Positions 25,771-38,662 of a DNA stretch of 64,000 bases are shown one piece after another. The translations under genes and the position numbers were made by a program. Where the stretch lies: positions 14,175,764 through 14,239,763 of the forward strand of contig CM059972.1 in the NCBI GenBank assembly GCA_030490835.1, in the 5' to 3' direction. Numbering within the stretch: position 1 is the first letter of the stretch; the number at the start of each line of letters is the position of its first letter. Below the pieces are notes generated by a model that worked only from the letters and a program-made list of their open reading frames with translations, ran no database searches and was not told the origin of the DNA. The DNA is from Annona cherimola (taxonomy: Eukaryota > Streptophyta > Magnoliopsida > Magnoliales > Annonaceae).

Positions 25771-27142
25771 GCGATGCCGCAGCGGTATGGTTGAGATCTT
25801 TTATTTATGTTTGTCTTTGGCTCTTAGAAAGCGGGAAAAATTCCCTCACTGTGGGATGTAATCATTCGCACTTCGTGCAAACAGGCAGTGCAGTCCGAGA
25901 GTGTGGTTCCGAAGATGCTTAGCCAAGTGGGCCAAGTCTTCTCTAATCTTCATATCTCTAAGATGGGATGGATTTCATTTTGGGTAGTGTCAAAAATGGA
26001 AGATCAAGAAGTCTGGCAGGCGTAACCCCAATCTTAAACCTTGATTAATTTGGTTGAATAAAGTAATGTGTTGGGGTTGGGCTGGAAATAGTCAGGAAAC
26101 TTGGCATCTCTTGATAAGTTCTGTTCTTGGGTTGTAGCACAAGAAACTCGCCCTACAAAGCCGGCCTTTCATGAAATGGTAACTGAAAAGCACATGCACA
26201 TCTTTATACTAACGCTCCTAAAATGCAGATGGTGACAATTGAGTGGCAAAAGATGTCCACTGGCTACGCCCAAGCAAGGCCCATTTTTATTTATAATAGA
26301 TATTTAATTGGGGCTGGCTGCACAGTTGCAGAAAAAAGATTGTGGCTGATGTTCTTTTCTCTTTGGGAATGAGGGCCAGGCCAGCACACATGCGCTGTAG
26401 CCTGGAGCTGCTGTTGTCATCTTGCAATGAATTGTTCATCGAGTCCCCCTGCTTTGTAACTATACAGAGATTCTTTAAGTGTGGAGAGATGGTTGCCACA
26501 AAAATCCAATCCTTGCCTAGAGAATTTGAAAAGGCTTTCGAGTGGCAGCAGCTTTACCAAGTCCAGTCCAAGAATATCACTAAAAACAATTAAGGAATGT
26601 GGTTATAGATAAAGGCACTGAGGCACTCTGCTCACACCTTATAGCGAGGCAATCCATTCCAGCTGTAAAGCAAGTTATGATCTACACGCATACATTTCAA
26701 GTCTTCAAGAATTATGAAATGTTTACCTGTGTTAAAAATATTACAATGCGAAAGAATTTCTCACAATACCACTAAGCCCATTAGGAAAGACATAAAGATA
26801 AGCCGTTGCTTGAATGACACAAAGAAAAAGATGATCTTTTGGAGGCTATAGATGCACCATTTAAACCTAATCCACCCCATCTTGTCAAATCTCTTAATTA
26901 ATGATGAGAGGTGGGCCGAAACTGCCTCCACATACAAATTAGCTCCCAAAAGAAGGTGGCTTCTTTATCATGCCACTAACGACTACCACATGCATATATA
27001 TTACTTTGGCTTCATTCACCAGCAATAACTGTTTATCTCAGACTAATTCAAACCAAAGCAATCTATTTCTTTCTTTTATTATGTAGGACCAATAAAGTAA
27101 ACACTCTTAAGGAATTGATGTATATAGTGGGTGCTACCGACC
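25771..27142. other. intergenic, nothing recognised
   Basis: Moderate GC but no domain recognised in any frame. No clear repeat structure. Confidence 0.45.
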
Positions 27143-27530
27143 GGAGTGTGATCCTATGCTCCCGGTAGCATTGAGCATCAATGCTCCCAGGCACATATAT
27201 CTATTTTTTTTTCTTATAAGATTGTTAATCTAGGTGTATTTAACCTATATATTAATTTTTACCATTTTTGGAGTATTTTAGATATTATTTTTTATTTTTA
27301 AAAATTAGTAGCATTTTAGTAATTTTAAATTACTAAAATGCCGCTGATTTTCAAAAATAAAAAATAAATATCTAAAATAATCCAAAAATGGTAAAAATTT
27401 ATACACATCTTAAATACACATAGATTAACAATATTGTAAAAAAAATTTCATATAAAAATAAAAAAAGTTAGGTATATGCACCTGAGAGCATGCAGCGCTG
27501 CTTGCTCTCGGGAGCATACAATCACAGTCC
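27143..27530. mobile_element. Mutator-like foldback MITE with 9-bp target duplication
   Basis: A 388-bp palindromic element. The left end, GGAGTGTGATCCTATGCTCC, matches the reverse complement of the right end, GGACTGTGATTGTATGCTCC. Pairing continues through CCAGGCACATAT / CTCAGGTGCATAT and a long AT-rich stem to the centre near 27322 (AGTAATTTTAAATTACT). The flanks are CTACCGACC on the left and CTACCGAAG on the right, 7 of 9 identical. A 9-bp duplication is the hallmark of Mutator elements. The stem contains the GTTAATCTAGGTGTATTTAA and TTTTTACCATTTTTGGA blocks shared with the other foldback elements here. No transposase. Confidence 0.75.
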
Positions 27531-30500
27531 CTACCGAAGAGGATCCATATAAGAAAAAGCTCCAACTGAAAATTTAAGAATAAAATAAAAAGGGGATACT
27601 TGTAACTATACTTGGACATTTTATCGTAATTTGTACATATACTTGTGGAGAAGTGATTCAGTAGAAACATTTGTCACTTCCCCCAATCATGGAAATGTTC
27701 GGTTTGGACTGCCGACAAACGAATTTTATGATATTCAATTATTTAAACCACCTGAGATATTTAACGTGTCATATTTGGTTAAGAAATAAAATAATTTTCA
27801 CAATATAATGTGAAAAATAAAATTATTTATATATACATATATGAACATGTTAAAACTTTAGCATTACTTTTGATGCATATGTATTCCTCAAAATCATTTA
27901 TGTTCACGTTATATGAAACCTCATTCCAAGTATGATAAATAGTTTAGATTTCACAAAATAAATTTTGTAGGGCCTAATGTAAACATTCCCACAATTGTAG
28001 GAAAAAGTAAAGGTTTTCCTTAATCACTTCCCTTGTGTTATCGAAATATCAGCAAAAGAAAGTACTCATAAAGTTATCAAAAATTTAGAGTTATGCAAAT
28101 TAAATTTTGCAAGTGGGCGTCATGCAAATTGCCAACTGATTTTATAACTATAAAGGAACTTCAACTTTTTTCTAAACTGCCATAATGTTAATGATTATTA
28201 GTATAATTACAATTTTCTAAAATGAGTTTATAAGTAGGTTGCTGGTATTTAAAATATAAATATGTAAAAATATTAAAATGCAAAAATTTTCAATTTTTCT
28301 TTTTTGACCACAAGGAGTTCCACCAAAAAATGAACCACATCCAATCAATTTAAAATTAAAAAAAAGGACTGTGCATTCGCCTTCTCATGATCATCCAAAT
28401 TTGCAAAAATTAATGCTCCTATTCATGAACTCTGAGAATTACTTATACCATTCGCTTTGGCTAAATTTATAGCCTATTTAAATACGATTAATTAGCTAGA
28501 GCCATATATCCTTCAAAGTACACTTGATCATAATGGCAAGCAGGTTACTTCCACCCAAAGGTTATTTTGCACACAAAATTCGTAAGCGAGAATAAATAAT
28601 TTTAAAGAAAAAAATAGTTCGTAGTCAACTTTGAATAAAAAAATCACAGATGAATGAAAAGAAGCCGAAAATGTTGGACTATGATACTATACAATAACAA
28701 CCTCATATATTTTATATTTTAATTTATCTTTTGATTCTTCCGTACTTGCAAGCGACCAATAGTTCAAACACTAAATTTTACTATTTTAAATTTTTATTTA
28801 TTATAAAATTTAAAATTTTAAGAACAAAAAATTTTACCATTTTTCAGCGTAAGAGAGCATGAGATGGGTGAAATTTTTATTTTTAAAATTTTGTAAAAAA
28901 ATTATATTGAAAAATAGTAACAAATCGATCTATGAATTAATACACTTGGCTCCTGTAAAAGCGAACAAAAATATAAAATGTGCGGAAAATATAAAATACA
29001 TAAAGTTATTTTTTAATCAGCAACTTTGCGAGTCAAAAGAGCGGCCTTGATTAGAACACATGCATCTTTGGACTCCCGGTCAGGCGTCCTTCCCCCGCAT
29101 GCATGATGGACATGGCCGACATGCCGATCCACTAAATGAAATATCCACTCGCCCAGCGCTTTTAGAGAATGACGAACGCGTAGGAAAACATACACTATCG
29201 AGCATTGATTTTCCTTTCGCTCCACTTAAAACTCTTTCGATCGAGTCCAACCAGCAATCCTTGTCCACCCCGAGGTGAATACTTCTTCTGAATGGTAAAC
29301 CAACATCATTTTCAATGGAGTGCTTGCTCACGGAGTCACCAGCCTCACCAACCTGATGAGCGGACGACATCTGTCGCCCGTGTTCCGCAGACACGTGTCT
29401 TGATCCTTCCCCATTGCCACCGATTGCCGACAGAACCACTTCAAAATCTCATGCATTCATGTCGCGCTTTTGACCGTTTGCTTTTCGACAGGCACAGCTT
29501 ATCCAATCGCAATCCCGACATGGCAGATTAGAAAAATTTTTAAAGAACAAATTTTAGAAAGCTATTCTACTAACAAAAGACTAGTTAAGCAATTCTATCG
29601 ACCAGGAATCCTTTACTCGTGCTTTTTTTGGAAGGATCCAGATGCCGCCTCCTTCTCCTACTTAAATCGTATGTGTCAGCACATTAAAAAAAGAAAAAAA
29701 AAAAAGCAACAGCATACTGTCATATTTAGAAATATTGCAAATATATATAATCATATTTGTTATTTTCATAGATAGATGGTTATATGTCAATATTTGGATG
29801 ACCAGTCTGAGTGCGTGCATGTATAAAAAGTTCACTGTTTGAAACTTACTACAGCATTAGGCTTCATTTAGAAAAAAATAGGTATGCGATTATACCTGAA
29901 AATAAGGATAAAATGTGCGGTCATATTTGAAACTAACCCTCTAGATTTATATAAAATTTTCTACATTTTTAGAAGACATGAAACACCAACCAATTTTAAT
30001 ATTTTAGTAAAATGATGACCCCTGAATACAATAGTCATTTAATATGAATCATACAGTCTTACCCATTTGATTGGACAAAATGTACGGAAGTTAACTTTGG
30101 CGATGAAATTAGGATACTGATTTTGAACTAATTTTTTTGGAACTTATTTTGATGATAAAATTGAAAATCCAATCAGTCATATCATTGAATATTATTTGGT
30201 TTATCATGATACCAAAATGTATTTTAATCTAAGTGTTTTAGGTGAGCTACAGTGCTTAAAATATATAATTATATGTAAATTATGAAAATCTTTTGACCAT
30301 TAATAGATGAATTATAATATTATAGTAATTTATAAACTTATTCAACTAAATAAGAAGAAAGTTTTAGATGATTTGGATATTTGAATTAATAGTTTTAAAC
30401 GTAGTTTATAAATCAAGCAATCTTATTATGTGGTTGATTTTATACTTACATTAGGTAGGGTTATGCATATCTTTAATTGAGATGAAACTTCGTTTTCGAA

Positions 30501-31700
30501 ATGAATAAATAAATTTACGTATAATAAGTGGAATATCATATAATAATCAAGGTAGCCCTCAAAACCAAGAAATTAGGTGTGACAAAAGAAGAAAAAAACT
30601 TGTAAACCGGATAGACATTTTGAAAAATGGAATGAGGCCATCAGAACCGACACATTGAATATTTGAATAACCATCCTCCTTGATCTCGGGAATCATGGAT
30701 CATGCTTGAAAGGGGTGGAAGGAGAAAGCCAGATCAATGCCGAGGTGTCGTTTTTATCTCAGCTGCGCATACTAGTAGAAGTCGTTTTCTTCATCTATCA
30801 ATGTCAATGACCTGCCTCAGTAAAAGTTTTATGACTGTTTCGGCATGTTTGGCCCTGGTTCCATGTGCTGGCGTGGGAAGCACGGAGGGGACCCCAAGCA
30901 ATCCCACATAGGAAGTGGATGATCACACGAGTTAGAAATTTTTTGGGATAATGGGATTTGGGTGGCGTCGTTGACTGGTAGATTTACTAATTGATTTCTT
31001 AAGATGGCCAACATTAATTCCATATGTAGCCAGGTTGGATGCTTTGAACTTGCAGCGTGGCTTACAAATGCATCATTCTAGCAAGAAATAATAAACCTGC
31101 CTTACTTCTTACAAAAGCAAAGTCCAAAAAGCTGCTAGCTTAAGACACATAGAATGGACACTAGCATTCCCATCTTACTTTCGATGACTATTACAAAATA
31201 GTAGATGGCTTTTGGTACAAAGATTTTATTTGAAGGCAATGCAGTTGCATATGATGTGTTCAAATTTGCTTCAGAAGAAGAGATAGGTGGATGTACGTGG
31301 TGAGATAAATTCTCAAACTGTATCTTGCAAGCATCTTGTAAAGATAAATTGTGAAATTCATGTTATTTAAAACTTAGTGAATGTGAGGCATACTGAAAGC
31401 TGGTATAGTGTGTATATTATTGTTGTAAAGTTATAAAAAAATGTGTATGTTTACAAAAAAAAACTAAATTTAATTTTAGAAAAGAAAATTAAATTACAAC
31501 TTTAGAAAAGAGGTAAATAATAATTTCATAAAGATTAAATATGAAAATGAATTTTATAAATTTTTCGGGAAGGAATTTCAAAATTCTGAATTATATCTAT
31601 TGAAATTGTTTAAATTCACGGACGTTATAGAAAAAAAAGAAAAATTCAGGAGAATTAGGAGTCCTAAATTAAGGGCTTACATCCATCCGCGCTACTTTCA
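27531..31700. other. intergenic, with one GC-richer island
   Basis: No supported gene. Bases 29055-29525 are clearly GC-richer than their surroundings and have overlapping open frames on both strands (119 codons on the minus strand, 29080-29439). No family was recognised, and there are no splice-site-framed neighbours to build a gene. It might be a captured gene fragment or a promoter-like block. Confidence 0.4.
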
Positions 31701-31739
31701 TTATATCTTAAAATGTATAACTCTTATCGACAAGAGAAT

Positions 31740-32600
31740 TTAATAGCAAGTATTGAATTATGTACTCTTTAATCTAGATGGATTAGATTATGAAAAACAA
31801 TTAATTAAAATGCTTAATTTAAGTGCATAGAAAACGTGCCCAGAAGTCAAACCCATGAAAGCTTTCACGTACAGAAACCCCATCATAAATTTTTAATTTT
31901 TAATTAATTATTTATTAAATTAATAGTTTGGTATATTTAAAGCCGTTCGAGATAAAATTTTATGGGCAAACCTATTTTAACATATCCTACATAATGAATG
32001 GATTAGATAATAAAAATTATGTTTTAAATATTTTTAAACAACCTGAGTTACTCAGTTACATGGAATTTCATGAATTAATTTTAAATACCAATATCTTAAA
32101 CCTTACAAATTATTTTGATATGAAAATTGAGTGCATGGTTTAATTTATATGCTCTACAAAATGGATGGATTGGATTGTGAAAAATGATTAGATAATACAT
32201 TTACATAATTTCAAATTTTGCATTGAAAAATATGCATGAATTCATCAATGCATACGTCCTCGTCCCTTAGAACATACATATGTATCATTTTTACCCGTAT
32301 ATTTCGTATGTTATTAATTAAAATTATTATATATAGACAACTCCGTTTCATATGAGATTTCATGGGTAAGTCTAAATTAATGTACCCTACTTGGTGAACG
32401 GATTAGATTATATAAAACATAATTAAGAATGGGTATAAAAAAATTAAAATTTCAATGAATTGCGTTAGTTAATTTCCAATGCCTATATCTTAACCAATTT
32501 GGATCATTTTGGTACGAAATTTGATATGAACGGCTAATTTTGTACACTTTAAAACATTGATGGAACAGATTATAAATAATCTCTTTACAAAAAATTAAAC
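31740..32600. repeat. degenerate array, about 200-bp spacing
   Basis: Variants of one phrase recur in one orientation: GATGGATTAGATTATGAAAA (about 31779), GAATGGATTAGATAATAAAA (about 31996), GATGGATTGGATTGTGAAAA (about 32163), GAACGGATTAGATTATATAA (about 32397) and TTGATGGAACAGATTATAAA (about 32557). The sequence between them is also loosely similar (a CCTACATAATG/CCCTACTTGGTG lead-in and a TTCATGAATTAATTTTA-type tail). It looks like an old, diverged tandem array. Confidence 0.5.
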
Positions 32601-32872
32601 AGAATTTCATTCACTAATGGGCATATAGGGTACGGTTTGCATGGTGGAAACAAAAAAGTAAGTTGACATTTTTTCAGCTCAAATTGAACGTGTCCTGCAA
32701 GGTAATTTTGGGGAGAATAAAAAAATGAAAATATAGCTAATGATGTTTGGAAAAGCATTGAGGTGGTAGCAATAAGAATGAGGTGGACACTGGAGAATTG
32801 GGCAGCAGTAAATCGAAATTTTTTTTTTTACCATAATAATTACGTGGCGTTGAGGTGGTAATCTCAGCGGCA

Positions 32873-32880
32873 TATAAATA
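32873..32880 (+). promoter_or_regulatory. TATA box without an obvious gene
   Basis: TATAAATA in the context GCATATAAATAGAAAAGG, followed by a purine-rich stretch (32925-32965). This layout is seen both in plant core promoters and in the U3/R region of Ty3-type LTRs. No coding frame follows. It may belong to the LTR-like sequence to its right. Confidence 0.4.
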
Positions 32881-33543
32881 GAAAAGGGCGGGCAGCATGA
32901 GAGGTTCCGGCAGCAACATAGGAGAAAAAAAAGAAGAAGAAAGAAAGAAAAGGAGGAAGAGAGGTGGAGCAGCCTTGAACGTCTAGCAGCAGTAGGTTCA
33001 AATATTTATTTTTCTATTTTTTTATTTCATTATTCCACCGTACATAATCACATGTATTAGGCATTGTAGAAAATTTTATAAAACCTGTTGACATCCAAAG
33101 GTGATTGAATTAAATATTATTATTTTTATTTTATTTATTTATTCACCTCGTTCAGCATCCAAAACAAGTATAGGTTTATATATTTTAATTTTGTTTCACA
33201 ATTCAAACAGCCATTATAAATAAGATTTTTTTTAAAAGGGGGCCGATATACGTACTGTTAATTAAATTAAAATAAATTATGTTTTGTATAGTTTTAAGAT
33301 ATTAAGGATGTTGAAACTATATTCGTTATTTGCACATTTAAATTTTTATTTTTCTTTTCTATGTTCAATTGACGTTAAATGGGATTAATTTTTTTATTTT
33401 ATTTTCCTTTTCTATGTTCAAGTGACATTAAGTGGGATAGACTTTGAGAAAAAAAAAATTTACACTTTTTGCATTACCCTTGAAACGTCTAAACCAGCCT
33501 TCATATTATTAAAGTTTCAGAATTTTAGGATATATAATTATAT

Positions 33544-35126
33544 TGTAAAGATGATTGTAATATCTGAATAATTAAGAATTTTACCGTCTATAAAATTCTA
33601 CCTAGAATAAGTATGAATTGCATGTTGTTAGAAATTTTAAGGATTACCATTAATATCCTAACAAATTTAATACAGGTAGAAAATATATACATGTATTAAA
33701 AGATTGTTAGGAAATATGGACATTAGTTTCAAAAATTCTATTTAAATCTAACCTACTATAGATTAGAAATAGGTACCTTATATGATTGCAAAATTCAACA
33801 TGCTCGACATAGGGTGTTGAATGAAATATATAACCGAAATTAAAATATATCATGCAAATATGTGAGCTAATCCTTTTTACTTGTTTAGGAAAAGGGAAAG
33901 AAAAGATTGAGGAGATAAGTTAACATTTGAAGGTAAGCAAGTAAAGCCTTGAAATGATTTATTTTCAAAATGATTGAATGACTTGCAATTCATTTCTTAT
34001 TGTCGTTTTTCAATATTATTTAAGGATGGTCATCCGCATAATGTGGTTTGAAAAATGTATTTATTAATCTGTTTCATAATTGATTATGTCATTTTCTCAA
34101 TTTGAAAAGAGAGCAAAATGATAAATGCGATTATTTCTTGAAGTTATGCAAGCGTGTGTGTGATGCATAATGCACAAAGGTACAAGTCCATTTTAGAGGT
34201 GTAAGCGAACCAAAGTCCCCATCTAGGGTCTGTTTGGTATTTACAAAAACCCGTAAAATCAAGTAAAACTTTTCAGACCCAGGGCGCCGTAGGCAAAAAC
34301 CCGTCGTTTCACGATATCGACGTCGCAGCTTTCTCAGGTCTGCCGTCCTCGGGAATGCATCTCCAATTTCGCGCGGTACATCTCCAATTTCATCGCCGCT
34401 GTGAAATTTCGCGCAGTACATCTCCAATTCGCCGCGGGAATGCATTTCGCCGCAAAAACATGATTTCGCGCCTGTATCGGTTCCATCGCCGCCAGTACAA
34501 TGCTTGATAACTGACCGGTTTTCATCGGTTAAAACCCGTCATGTAGTTTTTGCGATCGCCAAACGCACCCCTAATGTGACCGAGTCGTTGATATAGGCCC
34601 AACGGCCGACGATGCCCTCTCTAAAATAGGATGTAGACGAACTGATGGTTGCTTAGCTAACGTACCATTTAATGAAGGTTTAAGGCATGAATGTGAAATG
34701 TGCATTTGCATGTGCATTACTTATGAAATGTCAAATTTCGTAATGAAAATGTTTACTTAAATGAAAATACTTACTTACTGAGTCTAGTACTCACATTTTG
34801 TTTTTCCCAACCTTAGACAGATACAGCAAGGTTTAAAAAAAGTCTCAATTTAGAGACTCTTAAGGTTGTCATGTTCTCATATACTTGGATGAATAGAGAC
34901 GTGTGAGGATACAATATTGCTAGGTTTCAAAGATTGATGGTTTAAATGAATTTTAATGATTTGTAAATAATATGTAATTTTAATTATCAATGAATGATTG
35001 ATTATAAATTGAAATGAGATTGAATTGAAAACCCTACCGCGTGAACAGAGCTACAATCCTGCTCGCGGTTTACTAACTAAACAATCCTGGAGTAAGGTTT
35101 AGGCGTCTCGAGTTCGGGGTGCCACA
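33544..35126 (+). mobile_element. candidate solo LTR of a Ty3-type retrotransposon
   Basis: The right end, TCGAGTTCGGGGTGCCACA, followed directly by TATAT, looks like an LTR terminus. No primer-binding site follows, as expected for a solo LTR. A matching TATAT immediately precedes TGTAAAGATG at 33544, giving TG...CA ends and a 5-bp duplication, although in AT-rich DNA this match could be chance. The sequence CTTACTTACTGAGTCTAGTA with CTCACATTTTG (34768-34801) resembles a block I associate with chromovirus LTRs. The purine-rich TATA region at 32873 might mean the LTR begins further left. A Tourist-like element is nested inside. Confidence 0.45.
34226..34570. mobile_element. GC-rich Tourist-like element nested in the LTR candidate
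   Basis: 345 bp with 12-bp inverted ends, GGGTCTGTTTGG and CCAAACGCACCC, flanked on both sides by CTA (34223-34225, 34571-34573). The end sequence and 3-bp duplication match the Tourist-like family, but the interior is quite different. It is GC-rich and carries repeated phrases such as ACATCTCCAATTTCATCGCC, ACATCTCCAATTCGCCGCGG and TTTCGCGC. Subterminal ACAAAAACCCGT and ACGGGTTTT are inverted. A 104-codon minus frame lies within but has no known domain. Confidence 0.7.
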
Positions 35127-35131
35127 TATAT

Positions 35132-37055
35132 ACAATTTTTTGAAATAAATTTTTGGGCTTTTTGTATCTGTCTCTTGTAGATGGCTAGCGTCAAAGAGGA
35201 AGGATTTGCCCAATTTTCCATCAAAAAATATATTTCTTTATTGGGCAATGATTCAGTATAGTTGAGGTGGAGTCTCCAAACAGCTCCTTGTTTCTTTTAT
35301 TTTAAAATATTTTTTTCAAATTTAAATTATTTATCATATTTATCTATGGGTATTTATTTAAAATTCTAAAAAATGTATTGAAAATTTCTGTATATTATGC
35401 ATATAATATACATAGAGCCCAATTATATATATTGTAACGTGTTTTAAGTTAATACATTATTCATTTTTTTACAATTAGCTGCATTTCTTTGACTTTTTAT
35501 AATGACATGTTTGGAAGTAATAAAATTTTGAGATGAAAAAATTTTGAATTGAAAGAAAATAATATAATACGATAATGATAATGATGAAAAGTAAAAAGAA
35601 CAAAATTAAAATATATATGTTAGTTATATTAATAATTGCATAAAATTATTGAAAAGTAAAGTCGTCGTATAGAAAGATGTGGAAAATTATTAAAAAATAA
35701 TGTAATTGTGGAGAGTAATAAGTTTTTATGGTTAAAAAATGCCCTAAACATGGTTTCCTAAATTTATTTATTTCACATGTTAAGTTTTGCATTTTACAAT
35801 ACTTTTATTTATTTGATTTTTATTTTTAAAATCAAGTTTTTAAGAGGCAACGACAACGTAAATACCCTTAAAATTGATTTTTTTTAAAATAATGACTTAA
35901 ATACCCTCTATCCTCATTCTAATGTGTAATTTGATTCTCTACCATATCAGATTGTGCACTCTATAATTTTCAAGTCTATCATAATTTCATTTTTATCCGA
36001 ATTATACTTTTTCGAAATGTACTTGTTGATCTTTTATAAATTTTTTTGACATTAAAGTCCACTAGAAAACGATCCTATAACATGATAAGGATAAGATTGC
36101 TGTGAACTAATTAATATATCCTACAAAATTTTTTAACTTTGAAAAAATGAAATACAAATACAAATTATTAATCTCATGTAATGACTAATCAAAAAATCTT
36201 GATGTAAGAATAAGGATCAAGCTCAAAATTCAAACCATAAAGCATAAATCAATTTACAAAAACATGAGCACTTGTAGTAGTTCAGTAAATCATAGACTTA
36301 CTTTACTCTCCAAACACATTGACTTAGGTTCCACTAGTCAACTTCAATTCATAAGTTACAGTAGTAAAGTTAGTTTAACTGTCTTCTGAATTAACACTAA
36401 GCAATGAATAACTTAATTTATTTTCTTCTTTGTTTGATCGCAACCAACACTCAGGTAGTACAAAGAATAAAATTAAAAATCAAAATCAAAATGATTTAAC
36501 ACGTTTGCAAAAGCATCAAATCTTCAATTTGAGTGGCTACTTAAAGCTTTTAATTATAACAACACTATCATCTTGAATTAGCAACTTCAGCTTTCACTTG
36601 AACCATCATAAGAAATCTTCACAAGAAAATAAGTTGAAATTTCTTTCTCAAGCACTTAAGTGTCCCTTCTCCAATGCCTTCTAGTTCTCCCACTTTCTCC
36701 TTTTTATAATCCCTCGATCTCTTAAAATGTGACCCAAAAGATTTTCCTGTATATCCTAATTCTTTAAAATTTAAAAATCTGTAACATTTTCTATCAAAAG
36801 GTCGATCATTTCGAGCTCTAGAGAACTCAGTATTTTTTGTACTAAAATGTTGACCTTCTCTAAACAAAAGGTCAACTTGTTTCCCCTTTTTTTTTTTTCA
36901 AAATTCAAATTTCGAGAAAAATTATTATTTCAAACAACTTAATCTACTCAAGGTAATCATAAATGAACATCCACATTTATTCAAAGTTAAGTACATCTTA
37001 AAGAGTACATTATGTATCATATTCCAAATAAAGCTATCATATAAGTATATTCTAA
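35132..37055. other. intergenic, with a decayed MITE
   Basis: Bases about 35509-35755 look like a reversed, decayed Tourist-like copy (ACATGTTTGGAAGTAATAAA at the left, TGCCCTAAACATG at the right, GATAATGATAATGATGAAAA inside). The rest has no supported gene. Confidence 0.4.
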
Positions 37056-37331
37056 GGGTGTGTTTGTTTAGGGTAAAAAAGTGTCAACTAAAACTTTTCA
37101 CTCTCCATAACTACTCTATTTTTTAATTATTTTTTCACATTTTTCTATACAAACTATCCTACTTTTCAATCATTTCTACATATCTACCAATACAACTAAC
37201 CTATCTATTTTAACTTTATTCTCTTTACTCCTCATCATTACTCCTACAATATCACATCATTTTCTATTGATTTGACAACTTTTACATACAAAACTTTTCA
37301 TCAAAAGTTTTACAACTTCCCAAACACACCC
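37056..37331. mobile_element. Tourist-like MITE with TAA target duplication
   Basis: 276 bp, left end GGGTGTGTTTGT, right end CCAAACACACCC, flanked by TAA at 37053-37055 and 37332-37334. The interior is co-linear with the element at 15565 (CTACTTTTCAATCATTT, CTATCTATTTTAACTTTAT, TTCATCAAAAGTTTTACA). Confidence 0.85.
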
Positions 37332-38382
37332 TAAGGTTATTCCAAGAATTCCAACAAGTATATTTCATTCTCGAGTTATCCACAAATTTTAAACTTATTT
37401 TTATTACAAATTATGCCATAAAATCAAAATGATAATTTCACAAAATACCACACTTTTTAAAAATCATTTCAAGAGCACAATTTCACTTTATCTTTTCTGT
37501 CATCGTCAAAATCAATCAAAAAGAAACAATAACATAATTTCACACAAATAAATCATTTGAGATTTTGGAGCTTTTAGTTTCCAAAAGTATTTTCTTTGAT
37601 TAACTCCATCTGCATCATGGTCAGTACCTACGAAATATATAAAAAAGTAATATGTCAATGACATACTTGCACAAATGTGACCTCGAATTGAAGATCGAAC
37701 ATTTCCCCGTTAATGCCTCATCAATTCTATTATTCTTAGATAATCAATTAATAGCCAAAATGTTCCATGTTTTCAAGTAATCACATTTATGGATAAGCAA
37801 GATTTTAAAAAGGTCAAAACTAATCTTTCTTTCTTTGAAAGATGATACCCTTTAGCCAACTAATAGTTATCTCTAGCTCGCCAAACGAGTTTAGCTTGGT
37901 TAGTCAAACCTTTGGCCCAATGGCCACGAGGTCTTGAGTTCAGGCCTCTCATAGGCCAGGTTCAATTAGTAGTAGCTTAGCTTAGTCTCCCATGTATAAA
38001 TGAAAGCTTGGTCTTTCTTTAAATAGATGAGAGGTTTCAGTTTCCCCTTAAAAGTTATCAAGAGATTATTTTTTCTCATATTATAATATCAAATGAAATG
38101 TAACCTGTATGTCTTTCGGCTCACCGAAAACTACTGTGACATTTCTCTGGCTCACGCGATATTTTCATGATCATTTAAATACGAATTTTTTTATGATCTA
38201 AGGCTCGGCTAGTGGTATCATGTTGAGTGCGTAAGTGTAATGTAAAGTTCGGTGAGAGTATTGTCTTTGGAATGCAAAATTACAATGTAATAAATATATA
38301 TAAAGTTTCAATATTTAATATTTAATCCAACCATGTGTGTCTAAATGGCACACACAAAAATAATCTCAGTCTCATATATATA
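37332..38382. other. intergenic, possible SINE-like segment
   Basis: No gene. Around 37891-38060 TAGCTTGGTTAG and GAGTTCAGGCC are spaced like tRNA-type A and B boxes. The evidence is thin, so no element is called. Confidence 0.35.
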
Positions 38383-38662
38383 AAATGTGTTTGTTAATGA
38401 GTAAAAGTTGTCATGTTAAAACTTTTCAATATAAAATTTTTCACTTTCCATAACTACCCTATTTTTTAATCATTTCTTCATATTTTTTTATACAACTATC
38501 CTACTTTTCAATCATTTCTACATAACTAGCCACACAGTTACCTATCTATTTTAACTTTATCCTATTTACTCTTCATCATTACCCCTATTATATCACATTA
38601 TTTGACAACTTTTATTCTCTACAACTTTTCATCAAAAGTTTTATTCGTTTCCAAACACACTC
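38383..38662. mobile_element. Tourist-like MITE with ATA target duplication
   Basis: 280 bp, ends AAATGTGTTTGT and CCAAACACACTC, flanked by ATA at 38380-38382 and 38663-38665. The interior is highly similar to the copies at 15565 and 37056. The left terminus has diverged. Confidence 0.8.
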
